Source: Cotesia glomerata (Eukaryota; Arthropoda; Insecta; Hymenoptera; Braconidae). Taken from it: a DNA stretch of 64,000 nt. The stretch lies in the NCBI RefSeq assembly GCF_020080835.1, contig NC_058164.1, forward strand, positions 9,449,666 to 9,513,665, read 5' to 3'. Position 1 is the first letter of the stretch. Every line of letters begins with the position of its first letter. The notes beneath the pieces are model-generated. The model saw nothing but the letters and a program-made list of their open reading frames with translations, was not told the origin of the DNA and ran no database searches. The position numbers and the translations under genes are program-made. Shown in pieces: positions 46,250-59,702 of this stretch.

Positions 46250-46616
46250 CTAAATCGAAAATCCATGTTCGATGGTCAACCTGCTGGACTCAATGTCACA
46301 GTCGGTTAGAATTGAAGGGTGAGAGAAGTGAAAGGGAGAAATGAGGGAAAGACGCCCGCGAACAAGGCAAAATATGTGTACATGCGCGTTTGAAACCACC
46401 CGTATCACCCCCGATACGGGTCGGGCTTGACTTCGGGGGCACTCTTTGCCGATGATAGAGGGGGGTAGCTCACTGTGGGGGGTGACTTGGAGTTCGTGGG
46501 GTGCTCGAATAAACGTGGGGGTGTAAGGGGAATTTATTGGACGGCCTAGCGGACAATGTGGGGACTTTCTCATATCAAGTATGGCCGCTATCGTGGCATG
46601 ATGGCCTAAACAGTTG
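46250..46616 (+). other. Possible untranslated first exon / promoter patch
   Basis: About 50% G+C, ending CAGTT|GTAAGTAAAT, a good splice donor at 46616/46617. It holds ATGGCCGCTATCGTGGCATGA, a six-codon frame, then ATG GCC TAA. This would suit a 5' UTR exon with short upstream frames. The zinc-finger gene at 62 kb is the only plus-strand host gene seen downstream, but the link is a guess. Confidence 0.25.
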
Positions 46617-49600
46617 TAAGTAAATTAAATAAATTTTTGAACTTTTCATTTTTTATTAATTTTTTTTTTTTTTAACAAAAAAATGATATTTTTTTTAATT
46701 TATTAAAAAATAATTTTTTTTTTTCGTGCCAGTGACATCCAAGAACAAAAATTTTTTTAAGAGTTTTTTGAAATTTTTTTTTTCAAAGTGTGTGATTTTT
46801 TTTGTGCTAATTGTGTCAGCGGTTAAATTTATGCAGAAAAGGTCAATATTTAAACTAAGTTTTATTTTTATTTAAAAATTTTTTTTTTTTTCATAATTTT
46901 AATCAAAGAAAAAAATTCACGTGAGTACCAAAAATAAGAAAACAAAATTGTGTTAATTTACTCACACGTGTTTAGTAAAATATTTTATGAAGTTGTTTTT
47001 CTTAAGTGTTTTTTTTTTCTTTTTATTATGTATAAGAAGTGAAGTGAAAAATGAACGACTTACTATAAACAGTTTTATTAGTTTTTGATAAAAAATTAAT
47101 TAGTTATTGGCTTTTTCACGATTGAATTTTCTAATGCTGCTGTCTAATAGCATAAAAAATGTGTGCATAACTATAAATAATATTTCTGTAAAGTTATTGA
47201 ATTTTTTGCGAAAAGATTAATCATAGGTAATCAAATAACAAGTGGTGAATTTATTTTTAAAATTTTGCGCAATTAATTCAGTTCTTCAGTTTAAAAAAAT
47301 AATATAATGAAATTAACAGATAGTAAATTAATTTAAAAAAAATGAAAAAAAAAAATTTATACAAACATTTACTAAATATGTGAGTAAATTAACACGATAT
47401 TCACTTGCAACAAGTACAAGAGCGGTCGAAGGAACTTAAATAAGCGAAATGCCGACAGGGAGCTCCTTTGCATGCGAAAACATTACATAACATAATACAC
47501 GTGGTTTCATCTGTCTAGCATGCTGTTGCGCAGATCACGTTTACCATTTCTTCTTCTTCGCCTATTATATTCACCCTTCCATTCGACGATGCAAATTGGC
47601 TTGCCACCAGATTGCCATACCGTTATACACATATATATATATATATATATACCGATATATCCACCCTATAACACCTGTTTGACTTTTGTTTACATCATTA
47701 ATAATCAATCATTGTCATTATCACGAAATAACATTTAACTACCCCATAATTTTCTTCAATATCCAGTAATTTTACTATCCGATTACAGAAAGAATCGAAC
47801 CGATTTATGTATTTATTTTTCAACGAAGCATTTTTCGGTGATATATAGCTTTATAAATTTATGATACTATTTTATTATTCAGTGGCTTATTTAAAATCGT
47901 ATTCAGTGCTAGGAATTATTGAAGTATTACAGAATAGATTGTATGAACAGAAATATTGTATAACAATTTTAAGTCAAATAATTTAGATAATACGCTTATA
48001 AAAAATTAGCTTGATTAAAGTACAAGAATTTTGAACCAGGAAGGAAAATTTTTGAATTATGTAAAATTTAATCCAAGAAGGATTTCTTAGCTTAATTTAT
48101 TCAAGGTCTCTTTAAAATAGTGTTCTTGGCTCAAAGGTTTCACTCTTCAGTCAAGTTAATTTTTTCATCAGCGTGCAGTATACATTTTATAGCTAGAGGG
48201 TTAGTTAATGTATTAATTGATTTTGGTAATTAAAAAATGACAGTATTGAATAATAACAAATTTTACCTGTCAAATTTTGAGCAGATCAAATAAAAAATCT
48301 TTATTAGTTAGAGAGAAAAAGTTCGGAGTTTCGCAAAAATTATAGTTAATTTTTTCAAGTATTCTTTTTTACTCAAAATAGTTGAGCTCTTAATAATTTA
48401 TTGAAATTAATGAATCTCATTAGTGAATTCGTTCATATTTTACTAATACACTTAGTTTCTTGACAAGTATATTCAATAACTTGAATTAATACCAAAGTAC
48501 TCATCAGCTTTACGAGACAAAAAAAACGAAGTAATTTTAATCAACGACAAATAATTTTTAAATTACATCAATTTAGCAATTTTAAAATAATCAAGAATTC
48601 CTTCATCATTAGTGGTCGAAATTTTTATATTTATTAAATTTCTCCAACCACTATTATTATTATTACTTACTCAATTCAATGCAATCAAATAGACTCGAAT
48701 GAAGCGTCTTTAGTAAATAACTGCCGCAAAATAAAATTCAGATCCCCAGGGAAATGTGTACTCTCGCGTTCAAAGGGCGTGGCTGATGATCTTCAATTTA
48801 TTTTTTTTTTATTTCTCGCAATTTTATCCCGAGCTTTTTTTATAAAATTTATAACCCGCTGTTAAATTCAGTATCGATGTCCGTATATTTTTAAGATAAA
48901 TAAATATTTTTCTAACATCATTTATGAATATTTTTTATTAAAATTACTTCATAAACATGCGTGAAATATTAATTTAAAAAATTTAGTAACGGGATACACA
49001 GCAATGTGATTAAACATAAATTTTGAAATAAAAAAAGTTTAAGCAAAAATAAAGCTCGTGCGCGGGTGGAGGAAGAATATTGCGTTAACCCGAGTCGGAG
49101 GTATGAGATAGCGAGAAAAGTGATGGAAGTATGTGTGTTTGGTCATGGGGGTGTACGCGGGCCAAGGAAACGGATTTTGAGGACTACACACTAGGCGCGA
49201 TGATATTCGTCTTGTTTACGGAAAGACTTATGCGCGTGTGCCGGCCACTGAACTACTATGCTGGATCAATAGGCCTCTAACTTAAATTTCACACACATCT
49301 TTTCTATGTATATACTTTCGGGAACAAAGTTAGCTTAGGGGTGAGAAGGGGGCAGGGGGCAAGGGAGTTCTTCTGGTTCTTCATCTACTCCCCAGGCTCT
49401 AGTGCCACATATGAGAGGAAGCGTTTCCTTAGTTTTCCCCACCGATCTTTTTATTTTCTCGTCCCTGTGACCCTTAGGTCGTTCGTTCAATCGAAAGGAC
49501 TTGCCATTTAACGCTGAGGAAAGTTGAATTTTTTTTGTACTTTCCAAGAAAATTTAATTAGTTAATTTTGGAAATATTATTGTATCAGTAAAAATAAATT

Positions 49601-49950
49601 TTTAGGCAAAGTAAGGTGGGAGGGATAACGGGGTACTTAAAGAAATGCTTTTTTTTGAGGATCCAAGTATAGTAAATCCTTTTTTTTAATTGTGTTAAAA
49701 GTAAATAGAACAAATCTTCAGTTGTTTTTAAAAATAATTTTTATTTTTTTACGGAAAAAATGGATATCCGCACACATTAAAAGTTACAATGAATGTATAT
49801 TAGCTAAAATAATAACATGGATAAAAGGTACGTGCCAATTCGATGGAATTTGGAATCTGTAAGTCAAAACAATACTCTAATTAAATTTCAAGTCTAGATC
49901 TAAAAATGCAATTCTATAAAGCGCCCAGCGGAGCGAGCGAGTAAAAGCTA

Positions 49951-50003
<53 letters not shown>

Positions 50004-50680
50004 AATTGCTCGTTTAAAGGTATTAGATTAGATTTTTTAATTGTGAAAAATTTACATATTTAAAACGTTTGTTAACATCAAGAGCTTTAAAATTAATTTA
50101 TAAAAATGTATTTTGACAAATTTCCATGATCATTATCGTAAATTAACATTTGTAACTGTTTTAATTGAATATTTTTGTCATTTGGATTATGCCTCGGCAT
50201 ATTGCATTAATAAATGAATTAGTAAATTATATAAATAAATTCGCTGTAAAGTAGGATTATTCAAAAAAATGAAATGTTTTTTTTTATTTTTTCTTTAAAA
50301 AAAAAAAATAAAAAAAAAAATAAATAAAAAAAACAGGTGGCTGTATAACTAAACAATTACCATCTTTTTAACTAAAGAAATAAATTTTTAGTCAATTTTG
50401 CAGCAACAAACTTTGTAAAATTTTATTTTAATCATTTTTTGGAAACTTTTTGTAAGGCGACCTTTCAGCCAATAAATAATAAAATTTATAGCAATAAACA
50501 ATTATTGTTATTGTTTATCAATAAATAATTAAAAATTGGTTTTTAAATAAACATGAGATACAATCAAACATAAAATGATGGACAGATATGAATAATCTGA
50601 TGGACTTTATCGTGTGAGAATGAAAAATATTAAAATTGAATAAATAAGGAAAAATAAGGTAAATAAATAACGGGCAGATG
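46617..50680. other. AT-rich DNA with scattered complex patches
   Basis: Long homopolymer runs follow 46617. Higher-complexity patches lie at 47400-47720 and 49050-49510 (a minus frame of 70 codons there is not convincing). 48000-48175 has the 'cttgattcaaga'-type repeat. 49953-50000 is (TA)n. 49885-49950 is a short repeat ending GCGAGCGAGTAAAAGCTAGT. If the 46.6 kb donor is real this is intron. Confidence 0.4.
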
Positions 50681-51626
50681 CAATGAAAAAAATAATCGGT
50701 AGAGGCTACCGATTGGTAGTCGGTAGAGGTTACCGATTTTTTTTCGGTAGAGGCTACCGATTTTTTCTGTAGCAGCTATCGATTTTTTGGTAGAGGTATC
50801 CGATTTTTCGGTAGCAGCTACCGATTTTTTCGGTGGAGGCTATCATTTGCGAATCGGTTGAGAGAACCGATTTTTTCGGTTGAGACAACTGATTTTATTT
50901 TTGGGGAAAGAAAAAAGAACACAGTTACAAATTTAAATTAGTAATTGTTGGCATTAAAAAAATTTAATTAAAACATTTCACATGTGAAAATTAATAAAAA
51001 TTACAAGTGAAAATTTTTAGCAGCATTTTTTTATTATAATTGATTTGTTATAAAAATTTTTAAAATTGACAGCTGACGGATAACTTCAGTATTATTAAAT
51101 AATAACAATAATTTTCGAAGAGTCTTTTAATTTAAACTTTAAATAATTATTCTATTTGAAATTTTTCCTGCTCTATTGGCCATAAATTTGTGAGTAGAGA
51201 TGAACTTGAGTACACGGAAAAAAAATTGGGGCTGCCACATAATACATTCCTGTGGCAGCTACATGATTTTTACATGTGGCTGTCCCAAGAGTTTCCTCTG
51301 GCAGCCACATGATTTTCATGTTACAGCAACAGGAAAATCCTGTGACAGCCACATAAAAATATTATGTAGCAGCTACACGATTTTCATGTAGCAGGTAATA
51401 ATAGTTAAAACAACAATAATAATAACCATAATAATAATATCCCCAAAAAAAAAATCGGTTGTCTCAACCGAAAAAATCGGTTCTCTCAACCGATTCGCAA
51501 ATGATAGCCTCTACCGAAAAAATCGGTAGCCATTACCGAAAAAAAATCGGTAACCTCTACCGATTACCAATCGGTAACCTCTACCGATTACCAATCGGTA
51601 GCCTCTACCGATTATTTTTTTCAGTG
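50681..51626. mobile_element. CACTG-type element built from CGGTAG palindromes, TSD TG
   Basis: Ends CAATGAAAAAAATAATCGG and (rc) CACTGAAAAAAATAATCGG, with TG on both flanks (50679-50680, 51627-51628). Each arm (50695-50900; 51447-51612) is a tandem run of ATCGGTAGAGGCTACCGAT units, each a palindrome, closing with GAATCGGTTGAGAGAACCGA units. The spacer holds a second motif set: 'tgtggcagccacat' palindromes at 51225-51390, starting at a nested CACGG end (51213). Confidence 0.75.
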
Positions 51627-51639
51627 TGGTAGCAGGGTA

Positions 51640-51880
51640 GCCAGACAGGTACAACCATGGCTTACTCAAAGTTAAAGATCTGATGTTCATTTGCGTGATA
51701 TAGAGATTATCGGCATGGCGTGAGGTTATGTGTGTGAAGTAATAAAAGGTCGCGTGACAATATGACGATCCGCCTGCTACTCAACAGTAGTCACAATACT
51801 TTAGGATTCAACCCGATACTATCACAGTTCAAGTGTTCACACCACCAAATCGTGACATTCGATCTTGTTCGAAATAATTG
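51640..51880 (+). promoter_or_regulatory. Candidate core promoter
   Basis: A complex stretch with TATA-like AATAAAAGG at 51741-51749 and an initiator-like TCAACAGTAG about 35 bases downstream. No exon or donor could be tied to it. Weak evidence. Confidence 0.25.
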
Positions 51881-52931
51881 CTGACAAATCGTTACAAATT
51901 TATTCATTACTCCAAGCTATGTAGTTATTTTTTATGGGGGCGGTCACACTTAATTCAATTATTCCCTGTTACACGGACTTTTATTTTCAATTTTTACAGG
52001 AAATTAATTTTTGCTCCAAAACAACTTCAATCTCCCTTAAAATTTTCTCAATTCAAGCAAACTTTTTTTTTTGTATGAATATAATTGTTCAAAAATTTAT
52101 GCAAAAATCATTTATAATTGTTTTTCTGAATAGTTTTTATCAATAACTGCATAATTCATCCAGAATAATTTATAAAGATTTGAAGTTCACGACTATCGTA
52201 ACAACTTTCGACAAGATAATTGCGTTACATTTAAAGCACAGACATCATTTGTATTTTATGAACATAACGAGACGTCACTCACTCGTTTCTCATTATCGAT
52301 TTTTAGTATACCGTTCATTGAATCACTAATTTATGACAAATAAAAAAAGTATGATAAGAAAATATACAAACAAGGTATTTACAAATTGTAGAGCGGATCG
52401 ATGGATTAAAAATTGAGAGTCTCGTCAGATTTACAACGTAAAATCGATTTTAAAAACTTTTTAACTACGATACAGTAGCGAACATAAGTGATTGTTTGAC
52501 CGAAATACACGATACACACAATATTTTGATTAAAAAGATAACTGTATTCAACTTAATTTAACATAAAGTTCAAGAGTTTATTAACCTCTTGAAATATCAT
52601 TCTAATGAAAAATTTTTTCACGTAATAACAGATGATTATATTATGGGCTATGTTTTTTCGCTGCAGTATAAAACTTTTATCACGATAAAAAAAAAACTTT
52701 TTTTCTTCAAAGTTTCTAGATTTTTATGAATAATATCTCTAATATTAAACCTTGCGTGATATGTTACATGTCACTTAATTTCATTATTAATTTTATGATT
52801 TTAATTTTTTTAAATTTCATAGAATAAAAATACTTACATATTTGTTATTGCGTATATATTAATACTTTTTTTATTTCATCCATCGAAAAATTTATTTTTA
52901 CGCTAATATATGAAAGATTAATATAATTGTG
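51881..52931. other. AT-rich DNA, nothing recognised
   Basis: Only short frames with biased composition; no motif, repeat or RNA seen. Confidence 0.5.
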
Positions 52932-53155
52932 CACGGAAAAAAATTGAAAGAAAATTACAATTGTTACATCATAATCCAGGACCAGACTATCAATATTTTT
53001 TACATCATAAAAATGCGTATAAAAGTAGCCAATATACGAATTTTTACGATGCAATATCGTAAAATTTATAATTTAAAATTATCAAAGTGAAGAGATTGAA
53101 AATATGGTCCTGGATTACGATGTGACAATTGTAATTTATCAACAATTTTTTCGTG
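52932..53155. mobile_element. CACGG-type palindromic MITE (224 bp)
   Basis: Starts CACGGAAAAAAATTGAAAG and ends CAATTTTTTCGTG. Inside, 'acaattgttacatcataatcc' on the left and 'ggattacgatgtgacaattgtaa' on the right are inverted. It belongs with 34225-34374 and 59263-59521. The flanks are TG and TA, so the duplication has decayed or my edge is off. Confidence 0.65.
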
Positions 53156-55119
53156 TATAGAAACTATTACCATGATATATTTTATAGATTATTCAGCCAA
53201 GTTACTAAAATCGAAACAATTAAAATAATGTTTGAAATATCTTATAACTCTTTAAAAATCATATAACTCTTAGTCAAAATTATTTTTTGATTCATTTATT
53301 TTAAGGAATTGTTTCTGACACCAAATGAACTAATACTTAAAAAATTTCTATGTGTAATGGATAATGTAACAATTGCGCTAAAACAAAATTAACTTGATAA
53401 AAGAGAAAAACTCTGGAACTGAGAACATCATTTTGAAGAATTTCTTTATTTTGAGTGAGCCAAAAAAATTCTTAACTTAGAAATTTTTTACAGTTTCCTT
53501 GATTAAACCATTCGTTTAACGTTAATTGTTGATTGATTAATCTATTTGGAGTTATTTGTAAGCACTTCTTTATTGAAAATAAAAACTAGTTATCCTGAGC
53601 AAAAATCGGCAAACTTCAATTTTAAAAATTTTTTTTTTGAAGCTGCTCTTATATCGGTGTGTAAAAAATATAGTTTTTTTTTATGTGTAATTTGACATAA
53701 AAAAATTCTTATGGTTTATCTCCGTAAGAAATTTCGTAATATTATCACATATTTATTTGTTTTTTTCCATAAATACATATCAATTTATTATGATTAATAA
53801 AAAGAAACTTTGAAGATATAAATAAAATTATAACTAAAAATAGAATAAAGTAACAAATTCCCTGATTGAAACTAACTGGTTGACAATTATTGTTTATATT
53901 GTTATTCACCCTCATATTCGGCAGTCTCTAAATAGATCAGAGAAGAAAAAATGTATTGTTTAATATATTGTTAGAGTCGCAATTTGTTTTTTAATTAACA
54001 ATCATTTACTCTAAAAATACTTACTTTAACTCTTATCTCTCCCAAGCTGACAATCCTGAGCAGAGAATGAATTTCTTGATCTTTTTACTGGTTCAGAATT
54101 CATGTATAGATGCAAGTGGACGCCCCGTAGAGAACTGTTACCTCAATGGTCATGAAAGTTTCCGTGATGCTGACAATCTTACCCTTTTTCTAACCCTCAT
54201 CGATTATTTCAACGAATCTACATAACAGACTTACATACACCCTCTCACGCTAGCTTTCCGCAATTCTAGAATAGAATTTAACCATACGGGTATATTTATA
54301 ATAGTTTCAAAATCCGTCAAATATACCATTTGTATAGTATTTGATGCGTATCCACATATTTATAATATATATTGTGTCACATTTGTGGTTTACAGAGAAA
54401 GTGAAAGTAAAGAGACATGTGGTTTTTTCTTAACCCCTATGATTATTCAACGTTCAACCCTATTGTAATTATACTATAGTAGAAGTAGAAAGTTCCTATT
54501 ACGTCACAATACTATATACCTAAATTTCTAGTGTCAATACTTTCTACTTTCACTGCTGCGTTTTTGATTTAGCTAAATATATTCATTGCAAATTATAGAG
54601 GGAAAATAGTTAGCATGTTAGTTACCCACCGGACTATGAAGCACAAATGAAAAAATGAATTATTTTTTTTAATGTTTGATTTTAATAAAAAAAAATACAG
54701 AATATTTCAAAAAAATGTTTTCTTTTAATTTTAATTTAAAATTTAAAAATCTTAAATAAAAGTTTCGTATTTTTTTTTTTTTAATAAAAAAAGTTTTTTT
54801 CAAGAATTACAAAAATTTAATTTATTCTATAAAATTTTAATAGTAAATATCGATAATTGTAAAAAGCATTAAAAAATTCTCGGGTAGTGGCAATAAAAAA
54901 TTTTAACATTTTACCAGACAATTAAAAACGTTTACATTTAAAATAAATTTAATTATCAGTAGTTATAGTTAATTTAAAAATTATAGGTTTTACTTCTTTT
55001 TAGTGGATATTTTTTTCGTTTATCACCAATATCATTAAAATTTCTTGAAATTTTCAGTGAGATCATTTATTATCTTACTATTATTTAATACAAACACGAA
55101 AAATTATAAAAATCCGTAC
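53156..55119. other. Intergenic DNA
   Basis: 53385-53500 is a 'cttgat..aagagaaaaact' repeat of the CACAG group. 54050-54560 is more complex in sequence and may be regulatory. The remainder is homopolymer-rich. Confidence 0.4.
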
Positions 55120-55389
55120 ACTGATAGAAGGATTTGTTTGTAGTTAAAAATATTTGTTAATATTTAACAAATCATTTATTAGAGACCACTTTTTAGCCCT
55201 TAACAAATATTTCTTAGTATTTAAAAAGATTTATTAATATTTAATAAATAAATATCAGATTTATTAAATACAAACAAGTCTTTTTAAATACTAAGAAATG
55301 TTTGTTAAATACTAAAAAGTGGTCTCTAATAAATGATTTGTTAACTATTAACAAATATTTTTTGATACAAATAAATCCTTCTATCAATG
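55120..55389. mobile_element. CACTG-ended MITE (270 bp), TSD TA
   Basis: Starts CACTGATAGAAGGATTTG and ends CCTTCTATCAATG, flanked by TA. Close relative of 32072-32342, with shared TTATTAGAGACCAC arms. Confidence 0.8.
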
Positions 55390-55492
55390 TACAATAACTT
55401 TAAAAATGACAACATTAACTTATATAAAATTTAAATAAATTACTTACACACTCAACACAATTATATTGAGTCATTAATTGCTTAGCAATGCA

Positions 55493-55552
55493 GTTACCAT
55501 GGCAATATTTACCATAGCACCAGTTACCAAACAACAGTTGCCATCTAATATT
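55493..55552. repeat. Second cluster of X-box-like half sites
   Basis: GTTACCATGGCAAT, then TTTACCATAGCACC, GTTACCAAACAAC and GTTGCCAT. It resembles the array at 16779-16879 and again lies just upstream of a GAGCTC-family copy. Confidence 0.5.
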
Positions 55553-55663
55553 ACTTTAGAGACAGCCAATCAACAGACTAAAAAAATTTTCTTAATTTAG
55601 TAACATTTCAGTATACAATCATATATTAAAATTAAATATCGAATCTACAAAAGAAATTAGGAA

Positions 55664-56348
55664 AACCCGGTTGACCCTGAAGGCCATCCCTGCAACTTCC
55701 CGCCAATTCTATACCTAAACGCTTGAAATTGCACTTATGATGTTTTTGAGCTCTTCGAGCTCATAAATACAATTTGTGTGTTATTTTGAGCTCTCCGAGC
55801 TCAAAAAATAGATTTTGTACGCTTTTGAGCTCTTCGAGCTCAAAAAGTTGATAGGAGTTAGATAAAACACTATTTTTTGAATTTTCAAATCGCAATAACT
55901 TTTGAATGAATGAACCGATTTTCACACGGTTGGTGGCATTTAACGCAGTCTTTTGAGCATCATGAAGAATCTTCAAGTTTAAATTGACACAACGTAAAAT
56001 TTCGGAATAATTCCGCAAAAACTCTTTTTTCGGTTTTCTTTCGTTAACGATAACTCACGAACGAATCAATCGATTTTGACCGGACTGGCGGCGATTGACG
56101 TGGTTTTTTTATGTTAAGAGCTGATTAGTTTTTGGAATTAATCGGTAAAGCCGTTTAAAAGTTATTCCAAAAAAATCACATTTGAAAAAATTTTTTTTTG
56201 TAGTTTTTTTGGGATTTCTCGAAATCTACCAGTCTGAATCGTTCCAAAGTATATTCAAAATTTAGGTTTAGTGAAACCCTTTCGAATGGCACCAACCGCG
56301 ATCAAATCGGTCAAGCCGTTCAAAAGTTATGAGAGGTTTACATACATC

Positions 56349-56380
<32 letters not shown>

Positions 56381-56530
56381 GACATACAGACACCATCGCG
56401 GGAATAGTCAGGGAAGCTTCCTAGGACCTCGAAACGTCGAGATTCGATGAAAACTCGATTTTCGTAAAACGGGGTGAAAACAATAACTTCCCGATTTTTG
56501 AAAATCTTCGATTTTCTTAGCGGGAAGTTA
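55664..56530 (+). repeat. AACTTCCCGC/GAGCTC-family repeat, near-complete copy
   Basis: GTTGACCCTGAAGGCCATCC, AACTTCCCGC, three GAGCTC palindromes (55747-55845), the 150-bp degenerate units, (AT)n/(CA)n at 56345-56380 and the closing TTAGCGGGAAGTT. A more decayed fragment follows at about 56700-56960. Confidence 0.75.
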
Positions 56531-59262
56531 AAAATTAACAATTTATGCATAGTAATAGTACTATATTGTCTTGTAAATTAAAAATCTGTTTATTTAATTT
56601 ATAATTCGTTGTACAAATGTGGTTAAAAAATCAGTTTATTTTATATTTAATAATATATTGATAAGATTACAAGACGAAAACACGTTAAAATCCGGATTTT
56701 ATAAAAAAATCTGGCTATCGGTTGATCCTGAAAGCCATCCCTTAAATTTCCCACATATTTTTGAGCGCAAAGAACTCAAAAATACGTATTTTCAAATGGC
56801 CATTACTTTTAAGCGCGTCATTCAAGTTTGATTTGCTTGATGGAATTAAACGGGAATAGTCGAAACGGGGCTAGGATTTCAAAACGTAGAGTACTGATGA
56901 AAACTCACATTCTCAAAATCGGACCGAAATCAATAATTGTAAACTTTTGAAAATTATTAATTTTCAAAGCGGAAAATTAAAAAAATCAAACTCTAGTAAA
57001 TCGAACTTACAAAATTATCGATAGAATTAGCAAATTTTATTGTAATTTTAAGAAAATCTTTGTAATTTTAAAACACATTTCTAGAAATTTTGGTAAAGAA
57101 TAGCTTCTTTTTATTAGCAGTGACGTCGTGGAAAAGCGATAACATTGAAGGTGTCACATTTAATTTTTCAATAAAGAATAAATCTCTGAAACTTAAATTA
57201 GTTGCTTTTATTGGCTAATTGAATAACAAACCTATCTAAAATAAAATATTAATAGCCATCAATCGTTATATTAATAAAGAAAAAAAAAAAAAAAACAGCG
57301 ATTTTATTGAATAGCACTATCATATACAATTATATATGTGTATTAATAACATTGGGATAGATCGATAATGGTTAAATATAAACCCGAGAATGCGGAGATC
57401 AACATAGAGGGGAGAGGGTAACCGATCAAACTTGCTATATAGTATAAGGGAGGAATAATCTTGTGACAGATCAGCAACACAATCATGAAGAGCTAGTTGC
57501 AGTAGGTATAGTGACGTGCTACAATTCATAAATTTATTTTATAGAAATCTTGTGGCGATTCTGTGCTGGTGGTTTCGATAATATTTTATTTAAAATACTT
57601 CAAGAAGACGTCGAAGTCTCTTCCTTCATCGTAAGATAACTAATCAATTCCATTTTCATTTCATATCATCTATCATATATGTATATATATATATATATAT
57701 ATATCACTATTACAATTTAATAGATAAAATCATTTTGTTTAATTAAATTGGATTGTGCATAATATACTTTTTTATTAATTTTATTTTTATTGAGATTCCA
57801 TAAATTTAGGATCTCCGAAACTTACATTACGAATTGTCCAATTCAGTATATCAGGAAAATAGTGATATAAAAAAATTTTTTTCCCCAGGCATTTTCTTTC
57901 CTCATTCCTGTTTTCCTCATTTCTTCATGTTCTGTCCTTCGCCGACTGATCAATGCCCCCTCCAGTTATATAGTGATCATCTCAAAAACCGTACCACGTG
58001 CCAATAACGCCCTTAACCTTATGACAGCATCTAACATGTTGCCGTCGAGCGCGGATCTCTTCCAAATTTAAAATGTGCTGAAATTTACCGGTAGTTCAGT
58101 TATGACATTTGTTTGGTAATAATGTCATCGGTGATATTTGTATTTTTATGGTATGGTGGGACGCAAATACAATGACATTAATTATTTTATACTTTGTGAA
58201 TTTGTAATTGGTGTTTATTGTAATTGGAGATGATTTATTTTATTTATAAAATGCTGTTGAGAAAAATTTATATTAATTATTGAATCGAATTTTTTTATTG
58301 ACAGTAAGAATTGTTCTTTTATTTTATTCAAATTTTTTTATTTAACCAATTTATTGATTTCTAATTCTGTGATTAATTGATTTTTTTATAAATAAAAATT
58401 TTTGAGTGATTATTTACTTGCTTATTAAATAATTAATTATAAAAATTTGTGAGTGAATTATTAACAGTTTATTGACTTCCAATTTTAGAAAATTATTATT
58501 ACTTTTTTAGTAGTTCTTAATAAATAACAAAAACAAAGTAATTCAAAATTTCAATTTTAAATTGACTAGGGGAAAAACAATTATTAGAAATTTAATTGAC
58601 GCCGGGCTGGTAGTGTGTTAATCAAATTAAGGAAAGTGATGCTATCAAGTAAATTCTTAATTAATTAAATACATAATATTGATCGTACTATGATTAAATT
58701 TTGTAATTTAGAGTTTTAGACTTGAATTTTATAAATTTATTAGAAATTAATTATCATAAAAAATTGTTTTAATAAATAACAATAATTTAATTTCGAATTC
58801 GATAATACAAATTTGAAAACTTTCGGGTTTTTTTGTGGTTAAAAATAAAATGAAACAACTTAAAACTAATGATAAACAAAGAAAAATGAAAAGTGAAAAA
58901 TGTTATTTAATATTTGGGTATAAATTCAGTTAACGGTGTTGTAGTTTTTGAAGTGACGTAAAGACAAGAGCCGTAGGTAAAACATATCATCTAATTGTGG
59001 TGACAGCAGGGTGCTTAATGTCGCAGGGGGTCATGTCGAGAACCCCCTCCCCTCTCTTGCTTTCACTTACTGAATCCTCGTGTGAGGAAGTGACAGTGCT
59101 ATTTTATTTTTTCTAGCTAGAGGGTAATAAGAGGAAACGTGCGTTGTGGTGAATCCGCAGTTGTAAGAACAGAATGCAGTGTTTCGCGTAATAAATTCAT
59201 CGCGAGTACATTGTAATACTGTAAATATTATTTTCTTAACAATTATAGACAGTTACTTCATT
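56531..59262. other. Intergenic DNA with complex patches
   Basis: 56700-56960 is a decayed repeat copy. 57330-57520, 57880-58150 and 58900-59200 are less AT-rich, without protein features. (AT)n at 57677-57704. No gene seen; these could be distal regulatory DNA or intron of the zinc-finger gene. Confidence 0.4.
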
Positions 59263-59521
59263 GAAGAAAAAAAATTGTATGAAAAATTAAAATTGTAACT
59301 TTGGAGTCTAGGACTAGACTTTTAATATCTTCACTTTGATAATTTTACAATTAAAAATTTACGATGTTACATCGTAAGAATACCTGTTAAAATAGTAAAT
59401 ATCCGAATACGATGTAACATCGTAAATTTAAAAATGTGAAATTATCAAAGTGAAGATATTGAAAGTCTGGTCCTGGAATACGATGTTACAATTGTAATTT
59501 TTCCAACAATTTTTTTCCGTA
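59263..59521. mobile_element. CACGG-type palindromic MITE, left end decayed
   Basis: The right end is CAACAATTTTTTTCCGTA; the left has AAAAAAAATTGTATG without the CACGG. Inner blocks 'ggactagacttt..aatatcttcactttgataatt' and 'aattatcaaagtgaagatattgaaagtctggtcc' are inverted around ATTTACGATGTTACATCGTA. Confidence 0.6.
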
Positions 59522-59702
59522 TTGATTTAAGAAAAACATTTTCTTCAAATTTTTGCTTTTGCTTAGAGATTAATCAGTTAAAATTAATTCAAGAAAATAA
59601 AATTCGAAAATAACGATAAAAAAGTTCTTAAAAATCAAGAAACTTTACTTGATTAAATAATTTTTTATCTTGATTGAAAACAATGTAATGATATTCTCTC
59701 CA

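Noticed and set aside
46250..46573. 107-codon minus frame
   Set aside because: Pro/Ser/His-rich by composition of the G+C patch; the plus-strand splice donor is better evidence for a non-coding exon.
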